Assembly: GCF_037975245.1 (NCBI RefSeq)
Contig: NC_092575.1
Span: 22,780,341 to 22,844,340, forward strand
DNA: 64,000 nucleotides
From: Apostichopus japonicus
Lineage: Eukaryota > Echinodermata > Holothuroidea > Aspidochirotida > Stichopodidae
Direction: 5' to 3'
The notes under the pieces are model-generated. The model searched no databases. It was not told the DNA's origin and saw nothing but the letters and a program-made list of their open reading frames with translations. Of this stretch, positions 50,601 to 61,200 are shown piece by piece. The position numbers and the translations under genes are program-made. Every line of letters starts with the position of its first letter. Within the stretch, counting starts at the first letter, position 1.

Positions 50601-52303
50601 GCCTTCATATTTGGTTGTCTGAATTTTTTGGTTGTCCAAATGAAAGCAATTGGATTTTTAAAATGGTGCGCCTTGCGCAAGAGCCGTAAGTATTGTAAAC
50701 AACTATGTATCGATTATGCCTTGTAGGTGAGTACCATAATGTTAGGCTATGCAGGCCTAGTCTATCGGCCTGAGGCTAAGGCTTACTCTTAGTGATTAGT
50801 CTTAAGGAGATTGACAAATCTTGGACAGAACTGTAATAGTAGAGTTAAAGACATTTTATGTGGTGTATGATACTGTTCATGATTAATCATGTTGGGTTGC
50901 AGGAACTCTCTGGTAGTCAAAATTTCGGAATTTGTTTCCAATCATTTCCAGAGACAGAGGGTAAGCCCAGGGTATACAGCACGTACATTGCAGCAACATA
51001 TATTTGCATGTGGTACGCCCACATGCACAGCATACACGTTGTAGTACTCCAGCTTCCTTGTCATACTTGCGTGTGGCCGTGAGATAGAAAGCAAGCGTGG
51101 TAGTGGTCACCAGTGTCTGTCCTCTGTAGTGCACGAAGTATACGGTACTGTATGTAACCAATAGTGCATATGTACAGGTATGACAGCTGAAGTAAAGGAT
51201 TTTTTCCCCTCTTTATGGAACGTACTAAAATCTGACTTATTTCTTACCTTGTTTGCAACATGAATGGAGGGTGATACCAACAGGCTTCTACCATTTTTCA
51301 CATCGGATTTTAATTTTAATGAATAGAGATTTTCCAAGTTTTGTTCAAAGTGCTGACCACTTACGGCAAATAAACTAGTCTTCCTTCAGACAACCTAAGC
51401 AGGGTTTTAGATTGTCAGACTATTGCACTAACTGAAGATTGAATAGTCTTTCCATGTGTGGCTTCCAGGCTTCATGTGCGTTAACAGAACATATAAAAGC
51501 CAACTCATTTTCCAGGTATTACATATAGACCCAAATGTTTGGATTAGCAGCGATTCTGTTAAAAGTTATTCTCACCCTAGTGTAAATACAGTACTTTGCG
51601 AAAGTGCTCATTGCACAAAATAAAGTCACACTTACAGCATCTACATCAAGGTTGGGTCAACTGTTTTAAATTCAAATTACCTGAAATCTGTGGTTATCTT
51701 ATCCTTGTTATAAATAGATGAATGATGTATTTTCAGTTGGGACCTGAATTAAACTTAACTGAGAAAGTTTGGAACAACAGCATTTCTAAGCTTAACTCCA
51801 TGATCTATAATTTTGCACTTTTTCAAAAGCAACTGATATGCAGTAGCAACTAGCAATGCATTTCCTCAATAATACTCCATACCAGTTCCAATTTTCAATA
51901 GTAAAGACCTGTTGTTAACTGCCAGTGACATTTTAAAATCCTTTGAGAGTCCTAGTCTTTATAATTTACGAACACCTGGTTTGGCACATATCACCATAAC
52001 TTTAAAAGCAGGCTAGGCCCTATAGATATTAGCCTATGGCTTAAAAGACTTACATTGCCCACATATTACAAAATGAAAACATTTAAAGAGGCAACAAATT
52101 TTAAAGTTATTTGCCCTCAGAACAAAAACTGATTCTTGATCTAGCCTTAGAGACTACTAGAAATGAATAACTGTATGTATCAAATTTCGATGCCCGAGAG
52201 AACATAAAAGTAACAAAGTACTCCTTTATGAGTAGCAGAGCATCTGATTTAAAGCATAATAGATTTCAAGAAATAATATTAATAAATTGAACTTGGAACT
52301 CAC

Positions 52304-52353
52304 CAATCATATTCTGACAATGAAACCGTCTCTATACGGTCTGGTCTGTTCAT
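52304..52353 (-). CDS. SPPL3: SPPL3 coding exon 1 (N-terminus, start codon)
   Basis: This exon carries the start codon and first 16 codons of signal peptide peptidase-like 3, plus two bases (TG) of a Trp codon completed by exon 2. It reads MNRPDRIETVSLSEYD, then W. The end, EYDW followed by AYSLVDSS in exon 2, parallels [12 protein letters not shown] of vertebrate SPPL3. The donor GTGAGT follows directly. I chose the ATG at 52353 because it is the first in-frame ATG after an in-frame TAG at 52456-52458. The N-terminus is about nine residues longer than in human SPPL3 and its first dozen residues are not conserved, so a further upstream non-coding exon is possible. The join rests on phase and homology, not on transcript data. 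Confidence 0.85.
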
Positions 52354-54258
52354 TTTTCTTTGCTTGCGGTGGAACCCGGACGACCAAAGAAGACATTCAC
52401 CAAAATATGAGTGATTCCAGTTTATCTTGTCTTCATTCAGCTTCTCAACAATAGACTATTTGCCCAATGGTCTTGAAGTCGAGAAGCATCTCTCTTTTTT
52501 TACAGATATCCAATAAAACTTGCACTTTACGCCATTCTGAAAATTAGTCCATACCTTGAATTATGAAGCAAGGGTTAAGTTGTGACAATTTGCATATAGG
52601 CCTGAAGTAGGCCTACTTTCAGGCTATGTCAAGCCTCTGAATTGGTGGAAAATCCTTAGTATACAAGGTCACGTAGCTATTGCTATGAACTGGAACAGTT
52701 TTCAATCAACGATCTGAGTGTTAGCCTAGTTGCTAAACATGAGCTGCGGCAGGATAACCCATTTCTGTGTGCAGCGATACATTCATTACATTTCAGCTCA
52801 ACAATAGTACATATTTGGATGACAATGGAAAACAAGCACTCCCTAAATTCTGAATAGCCTAGGTGCCCGTGACTGTCGAAATTGTATTGGACTACGTTGG
52901 ATACTGCCTGGAATTGTGCAGGCACTAAGCCCACCCTAAATCAAAGGGCTACAGAAGGCTAGGTCTATATATCGTATTAGGCTAGTAGCACTGGGCCATC
53001 TTTAAAAACCTGCTAAGGCTCTCACCTAGACTAGGCTCTCACTTCGGCCTACCTATTGATAAGCGAACGGTGTTGTCGAAGGTACAGTAAAGCCTAAAGG
53101 AAGACAGCAATGTAACTCCAATTGGGTATGCACTATCCGAAAACGAAACAATGGACAACATCCACAGCTTATCGACAATTATTTCCAATAATTCCTGAGT
53201 TGTTTCTGGTGGTGAAATATCGATTATTTATTTGCTTTATCGGCCAAGGTACAGATAAATTCATCACAAAGGGTATGTGACTAGTTTGGCCTTCTTAGTA
53301 ATAAATGGGAAGACGTTTTTGTTATGGTTAATTGCGCAGGTGCAAAAGGTCATAGCATATGGTCATACCATTTGTCGCAGAGGAATAACATTTATACAAT
53401 AACCTACATTTCACAAATGAAATTGACACCACTAATGTATTTAGTTTTAAACAATATTTTATAACGATTAAATAGTATCATCGATTCCCTATCGATTCAT
53501 AATTTTCAAGTAGCTTAACAAACTACCAAATATACAGTGCATATTCCTCAACTATAATACAATGCTTTACATCCCCGGTCCATAGATGATGGCGTTAGTC
53601 AAGATTTACCATACGAAATATAAAAAATAAATAAATACACAACACTCGCCTAAAATTTCTCTGTACTTTAAAATTTTATAACGTAGGGATCCCTTGCCGT
53701 ACCAAAAATAATGCTAAATTTGTCGCGGAAAGAATAACAACAACAATAATAAAAATCAGTACTTCCATGATCGGTATACATCTGATGAGTGTGGGTGTTT
53801 ACATTGTCAATGCTGGCGCCAGCACGACCACGCTAGGGGGAGAGGGGAGATGGGGTGGGGTGGAGTGGGGGGGGGGGGGGGGGTTGGCGGGCGGGGGGAC
53901 GACAGGGAAAGGGAAATTCAGCAATTCCTGACATCGCTATGTGGAAGATACGAATGTATTAAGGTCGTTTTGGCGTCTATTTGAAATACATAATATTATT
54001 AAAACCGGCAGGATATCAGGAGTCAACTGTTAAAAGCGTCTTAAAATAATGTTATGGTTATATATTCGTTATAAAGAAAGAAAGTATTCAACCGACTAGT
54101 TGGGAAAGGCTAAGCTTATAAATTTCAAATCTAACCAAGTGGTGACCTCGGTTAATTCAGTATTGTTTTGTTCCAGATGGGCCGACCATGACGGGTGCCA
54201 ACGGGAGCATAGTTTAGGCTACTGACGACTCAGGTATCTCGGCCGCCGGCATTGGGTG
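52354..54258. promoter_or_regulatory. Presumed 5' UTR and promoter flank of SPPL3
   Basis: This lies directly upstream of the SPPL3 start codon. The frame is open back to a TAG at 52456-52458 without another ATG. No TATA box or transcription start can be fixed from sequence, and I do not see a clear CpG island. A poly-G tract lies 1.5 kb upstream at 53835-53900. The assignment rests on position only. Confidence 0.35.
53835..53902 (+). repeat. Strong G-rich tract upstream of SPPL3
   Basis: Blocks of GGGG (AGGGGGAGAGGGGAG, GGGGTGGGGTGGAG) lead into an uninterrupted run of more than 15 G and then GGCGGGCGGGGGG. Many G-runs with one- to three-base loops are what G-quadruplex motifs look like. 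Length of the G run is prone to assembly error. Confidence 0.7.
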
Positions 54259-54658
54259 CATGGGGGTAGGAAGCCCTCCAAGAAGTGGGGGGGGGGGGAA
54301 ACAACATCAGAGGGCACTTTCCTCATTTCACAACCACCACTCGTTATGCTATAAACCGATACACACCGGCCATGATTTGTTAGTATATATGCTATCAATT
54401 CAATATTATTTATTGAGATTGTTTATTGTTAACCGTCTACAAAAAGATATGGAATGCCATTTTAAAAATAGCGTGTACACACTAAAAATAAATAATTGAA
54501 ATAAAATATTAAAATATGCAAAGGCTTAAGATATTCAAAGACAGTTCTTCATCAAAGGGGCTCATTTTATTTGCCAGTAGGGCACATTTGCTATTTTGGA
54601 AAAAAGAGTAAGGGGGGCATGTACCTCCAGTGCCCTCCCCCCAGCTCCTACCCCCTTG
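54259..54658. mobile_element. hAT-type MITE (family 1, copy 2)
   Basis: The left end CATGGGGGTAGGAAGCC and right end CAGCTCCTACCCCCTTG are inverted. The flanks are ATTGGGTG (54251-54258) and ATTGAGTG (54659-54666), an 8-bp target duplication with one mismatch. The TIR core GTAGGA is shared with the elements at 23231 and 57883. Confidence 0.75.
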
Positions 54659-57600
54659 ATTGAGTGTCCTTGCAACAGGTAGCGCATTTATAAATAAAAA
54701 CACTCCTCGCGACTAAGAGGAAATAGGCATCTTCGACAAATGAAACTGGCAGTGTTTTCGGCGACTCGGACCTAACAGCGAAATGATTCGGATCCGGTGG
54801 TCCAATCCGCCCCTGTCGAGGCGATTTCGGTTAATTACCAACTAAATGCACGCCAAACGTAATACAGGTAATACCGATATCTTGTCAATGTTCTTAAGAA
54901 AGATTGCATTTGTTCCTTTACAGCTGCATTGGGAACAACACAAGTGTTTAGAGACCTCTGGAAATTTTCTGAGTATTAACGCGAAAGCAGATACCCAACA
55001 CTGCAATGTGAAGTGAGCGGAGGAGGAGAATTTGGCAAAGGAACTTTTTACCCAAAACGAAATGATTTTATATTGCATTGATGTTATTAATGGGATTTGT
55101 TCTTTATACCTTAAATAGAAGAGAAAAATGAGATGTAGCAAAATGTTGAAAATGTGTGTTGGGTAAGTTGTTCTTTCATAGCGCCCTCTGTTACCTGTAG
55201 ATGGCGGGTGTCAATAATTGCGCATTTGACTGCCATTTAAAACTTATGAGGAGACAATATTCCAAACTTTTAGTTGAAAAAATCACGTCTTAATATCTTG
55301 CGACTTAATGCGAGATACAGTTGACCGATTGTAACTTATTTCTACTCGCTAAATCTTCAACTGCTCCAAGAAGTGGAACGCAGTGGGTGGTTTGACATAT
55401 CATCAAAGTAAACATGTTCTTCAAAAGCTTTACTTTAATATAATCTTCTTCTTCTTCTTTGTGTATCCTTGAAGGATACATTTATTACGTTTGCGTAGCT
55501 GTCAATATTCTCTATAATTAAAATTTTATCAAAATCAACGTTTATGGGGGTAAAACTATTATGTTCCTTTGTGGATAAATGATTGGAATATCATGAAAAG
55601 AGCCCTAAGACAATTTCAGCTGCAATTACCTTAATGACATCACTCATACTGCTCTTGCCAGATGCATTTACAAAACATCACCAACTGATACTTTAGGAAA
55701 AATCCTATCTTCACAAAACAAAATACTATGAGACTGTGGTTTTGACATTAAGATGCAGAGGATGTTTTGTAATGTTGCTAGGCAATCAACTTCAACCACA
55801 AAGTGATCATTTCAAAATTATGCGCGTTCTCACTACAGACATTTAACATTTTAAACAGAAATAAACAGTTAGCGAGGGGAAAAAACCTTCAATATATAGT
55901 TTGTTGAGTTATACAGTGCAAGAGAAATAAATATATTCAATATAGGCAGAAACTGATAAAAGTTAGCTGAAAATAAAAAAAAATAAAAAAGTAAGCTACC
56001 CCAGTGAGAGAGCTGAGACGGCCCTTAAGGTGATACCGGGGAATACAAAAATAATGTTTCCTTAAATGTCATCTGCTTCGCACCAATAGTTCAAAGAATG
56101 GTCAGATAATGTTCGAAAGTCTACAAGAAATTTAGGTCACATTCGTCGTACATTCCCATGATGCACCGGGAATGTTATGAGGGTCAAGCAGAACCTACAG
56201 GTGATAGAACTTTCTGTTAAATTATGTTTTTGAGTTGAAAAGAGCAAAGCGGGCGCATGATAGCTGCCACTTCCCACAAAGACGCCAACAATCATGTAAA
56301 CTTTATCTTTTAATTCTGCAGGCTACCAGCTGTAAGGCGTGTCCGTCGAAACAAATGTCAGAAACCCGCAAAAAATGCAAAACTAATAATTTACTTGACT
56401 GCCTAGTTCCTGTTAGATTATCGTTACATCTGAAACATTTGTAGACAAGTGAAAATGTCGGTCTTGCTTCACGATCTTCGTCAAGCATTGTTACCTTTAA
56501 TGTTCTCGTCTCATTATACGATGACCTTTGACATTTTCATCTTTTATCATTTCAAGACAAGTCTTATTGTAACTTCTTCCATTTCGAAGTGAGTCATCCT
56601 AAAAGATATGTTTTAATCTAAATTTGTATCAGAGGTGCATGACACATAGACATACAAACAGTTTAGGGCCTTAGTTGTCGTACGATCTAGTAATTACTAC
56701 ATGCACAAATGACGTCATTGACAGACTATCATGCTACGCCCTTCAGTTTTACAAAGAATCATTTCGGCGGTGAGATTGACGTAACCTGAAAGAACGGATG
56801 TCTCCCTCACTATTGGAAGAGGGATCTGATGTGTTTTATCTTCAGTAAGTGTCTCATGGAATAATACAACGCTACGAAAAGGAATTGTAGGTAATAGTGC
56901 AGACGAAGAAAAATAATATAAAGAAATCGAAATTATTAAAAATGTGCTCCTCATTTCTGCACAGTATTTCAAAGGTTGGTGAGGGGGGGGGGGGACTGGG
57001 GAGAAGGGGAATTTATTTCCCTTGACTAATTTTGGTATAAGGGAATGAAACTTGATGGACGGATAAAAAATCGTGGCTGTGGGGTCCTTGTATGCGGTTC
57101 CCTTGTAGGAGAGAGAGACGGGCAGGGTGAGGGTGGGGAGGGGCTCCCCCCAAACCAACATTTAGACGTCAATGGTGCATTCTGAGGCATACTTAGACTA
57201 ACAATTAGGTTTTAATCCAAGGATTTACTAATAATACTATTAAAGTTGGAGAGAAAAAAATTTCATCGCGAAAACATGTCATTGCCTAATTTAACACACT
57301 TCGACGTCTGTAAAGAATTCGAAAAGTTAGAACGTCCATGAAAGTACCAGTGAAAATTTTTAACGATGTTAAAAATTTAGCAGGCTAATATTGGGGGCAA
57401 TATTAAATAAACGAATCAAGCAGCCGGTATTTGTGTTCACTACTTAAAATTAACTTTTTTTTTTTAAATCTTTCATATCAGAATTATCCAAGGTACTTGT
57501 AATGTTGCCCGAGGCCACACGCCCAAATGTCAAATAAGCTTGTTACTAATCCTACAGGTAATAAAAATATGAGCGTCCACCAGATGCTTATATGCAAATA

Positions 57601-57882
57601 AGGATAGGTTAGGTAAAGCTACTATATGTAAGGCTATTTTGGCTATCTTAGGCTATAGGGAAAGTGTTAACTATTATTTTCCATAATAGTTGCAAACTAT
57701 CATATTTGGCTAAACGTATCTGGTAAGGCAATATGTGTTGGTTATGCAAGTAAGCTATAGGCTAGAGGCTAGACTATAGCCTAAGCTTTGAGCTTTGGTT
57801 TGAAAGTAACTTTGAAAAGTCAGAAACATTTCTATTTTGTCTTAAACATATTAAAAGACAATGTTTCATCCGTACGAGACAA
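54659..57882. other. Intergenic stretch upstream of SPPL3
   Basis: I see no supported gene. Frames of 99 codons (54842-55141, minus) and 148 codons (56715-57161, minus) have no recognisable domain. A G run lies at about 56983-56994. Confidence 0.6.
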
Positions 57883-58255
57883 CATAGTCGTAGGAGCCTA
57901 ATTTGATTTGGGGGCTGTAACGAATATAACCAAAGTTTTTCGCGCGCTCCCCGCGCGTTCAGCATCTTAATGTGCATATCATATAGGCATTCATCGGTTA
58001 TTACATCACATGCCAATAACATACAATCATTTTCCGTTTTATTACCCTTCCATATTGGTTATAATTATTGGGGAAAGTTGTCACAATAATAATTATAATA
58101 ATAATATAAGTTTAACCATTGAAAAACACATTGCAATTATTTCTTTTTTCAGTAGGTGCCAGAACAAATTCTCAGCATATTGCCCGAATTTTCACAAAAA
58201 AATTGGTTGGGGGGGGGGGGGTGCATCCCCCAGCTCCCCGCCTCCTACTCCTATG
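57883..58255. mobile_element. hAT-type MITE with perfect 8-bp target duplication (family 1, copy 3)
   Basis: The left end CATAGTCGTAGGAGCC and right end CTCCTACTCCTATG are inverted repeats. CGAGACAA flanks both sides exactly (57875-57882 and 58256-58263). The 373-bp body has a G run and ATAAT repeats near its middle and no coding capacity. Confidence 0.85.
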
Positions 58256-61200
58256 CGAGACAATATTTGCTTGAGTAGGTAAATTTGTTGTTGTTAATGT
58301 AATCATCTGCTTTAATGTCTCCCTGAACATTTTCAATACGGACATGAAAAGCAAAGTAATAGGTGCGAAAACTTCGTGCTTCCTTGAAACAATGTCATAA
58401 AACTACGATTAAATGTTACGACGAGGGTATTATAGTTTAGTTAATTAATGATTGTCCTACATTTTTTGCTTGTTCCAATTATTTACCCTTTGTCCTCGTC
58501 TGAGTCTAGAGACTATTAAGATTAAGTTTGACGTGAAAGCAATACGTTCATCTATACACCCATGTAATTGAATGAGATGGAGGTATACCGATATATAGAT
58601 CGATACAGAGACAGAAGAGGTGGGGGGGGGGCGAGAGTCGTTGACTGGTATACATGTCTTTACTATCGTGAGAAGTGGTGGAGTCGGGGGTGGGGGGGGG
58701 TGGGGTGGGAGCGTTCTAACTGTATTATAAATACCGACTAGGAATGTATTGATATTATTAGTGTCAATCCATCCAATTCTGTTTTGGAAGTGACTTTAAA
58801 TGCTGAAACCACACATAATGTTTCTATCAACATAAATAGTGTAATAAGTAAAGGGAATTCTGAAATTCACCGTAAAGGCTTAAAACACAAATAAGGATTA
58901 CAAGGGTAAAACGTGGCTAAAGATCAAGTAAATAAACAAACTAAGACTAAATTATTCAACTCCCTTCTTCAAAGAGGTGCATATCGCATTAAAAATAAAG
59001 AAGGGAAAATAACTGCGATGGAGTTTTTTAAACAATGGGATGATTGAAAGGGTAGAGGTGGGAAAGGGGGGGGGGATGGGGAAGTGTTATTGGAAGAAAT
59101 TATTGTGAACAAAAGTCATTAGCAGTATTAAGTTGTATTCATAGAATTACACTTATAAAATTTGATATTGTGAACGTGTATTTAAGTGTCAGATTTTACT
59201 TGTGTTTAGAATGAAAAACCACACGATTTCTTCCAAAAATATTAAGAATAATGGTGATATAATTTAGGGAATTGTATTATTCAGCTTTTAAATATTATAT
59301 TTTGTTTCATTTTATGAGAGAGTGAATTCAAAATCGGCTTTCTTATTTTCAACGAAGATATATGTTCGAGTCACTCATTAAAATATGATATATTTTCTTC
59401 TTTACATTTTCATAATATTTTATCATACCAAACTTACAAAAATGATCTTGAATTTCTAATAATATTTATTATTTGAAAGGATAGAATATCGCAGATAAAC
59501 TTCTCTGAAAAATCAGGAAAATTTTTAAGAACTTTGATAAAACCATATCCATTATATTTTGTGTACAATTGACCATGATTTGCATATCAATGCAAGCGTT
59601 CAAAGCTAATGATGAATAATTCGCACAGACTTAATTAAAGAACGGACAGCCAGCCAGCTTACTATGCAAATAAAACATGGTTGCATTTATTCAATATATT
59701 GTATCAAAGCGACAAATTGTGCCAAATATTAGGATAAATATCTCTCAGAATATCTAACGTCTCAAATGTGTTCTTATGATAACATCTAAACAAAAGTCAG
59801 TGTTCGTATGCTATACAACCAGATACATCGAAATTGAACTAGATATATAAGTGTGTCTTATTCTTGTCATTCGTCAACCATAGGTTCTTGGTAGCGGGTT
59901 TTTTACGTTAATGAGTACACAGATTGACAGACATCTTCATATACAATAACACAATTAAAGGATTAAAACTGACCTTTGTTCTTTTAGGGACAAGTACCTT
60001 CCAAGGACTTGATAAAGTAGGTATGCTACGTATAGTGTCTTCAATATAGTAGCTGTTATAGTGTTTAAGTTGTGCCTTAGAACTATATATGCCGCTGCAG
60101 TATATAGCTATGTGTACATCTTCCATATCAATATCGCAAGAAATATGGCACTGTATATAAACGTGAGCTTCTGTACCGTATATATTATGCTAAAACCTCA
60201 TTCATTTGTTCATTCTGTATTAAATTCCAAAAAAAGAAATAATTACTATGATAAACGGTATTATATATAAATTCAAAATGTTAATAGAGAGGAGTATAGA
60301 AAAATTGGTGTCAACGTTAAAGAAACAAGAGTGTAAAAAGTAAAGAGGTGAAATGAGTTCCCAATATCATATCAACGGTCTCTAAAAACTAAATTTTGAT
60401 TGCAAAAGATTTTCAAATTTTGTGTAACCCCTTAATTTCTCACATTTATTTTGCTTTATTACCTAGATAGTTCACTTTAGAATATAGAGGATGATTATAA
60501 TTATATTCAATAGTTATATACATAGCACGAAAAAAGTTTATTATAAGAGAAGAAAAAAACTATTAGAATTTATATTATTACATAGCTTTCGTCAATTGTT
60601 ACTAAGGTCAATGGAAATTTATAATTGGTAAGTATAAAATTATTGGTGCGTTTTAATATTCGTGAGAGTAACGTTATGTGATTAACAACAAATTTGATAT
60701 ATAAGAGTTCGAAGTTTTCATGCTTTTATAGAAGGTCATTTATGTAAAAATGTGGTTATATATTCATTTAAAAATTAATAACTCTTCTCTCGTGAACGAA
60801 ATGAAAATCCAAAGAAACCAGAAGCACAGAATAAACATGATTGAATAAAAGACAATCGAGTTTTCATTAATTTGATTGAATTATCGATATCGTTTATGTA
60901 AAAAGCGTTTAAAAATGTTTTGTTTACATCTTCTACTACATTCGTTCAAGGATATTGTACATTAAAAAAAAATAAATAAAATGTGCTCTTTGAATTAGCT
61001 ATACAATCTGTGCAAGATTCTCCCCTTGAAAGCTTGACGTTAAAATTTAGAATTAAGTACAATTATTGAAACAACGTTCACTCAAGAAAAGTTAAAAAAC
61101 TGATGAAAACCAAAATTAAAGGAGACCAAAGCCCATCTAACATGGAAAAATTAGAAAAACTGCAAAGATAAACATAAAATACCAACCATCAATCAACTAT

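Larger units (their letters stand above)
38895..52303. other. SPPL3 intron 1
   Basis: This 13.4-kb non-coding stretch contains a three-copy ~147-bp tandem array (39161-39580), foldback fragments at 39732 and 45531, a CATACTACAG minisatellite (40195-40330), a long hairpin at 43888-44006, a ~120-bp partial duplication at about 46040-46235 and a short perfect hairpin at 50578-50600. The other stretches show no nameable feature. Confidence 0.7.

Noticed and set aside
54842-55141. 99-codon minus-strand frame upstream of SPPL3
   Set aside because: No domain, no splice or promoter context that I can defend, and AT-rich DNA allows such lengths by chance.
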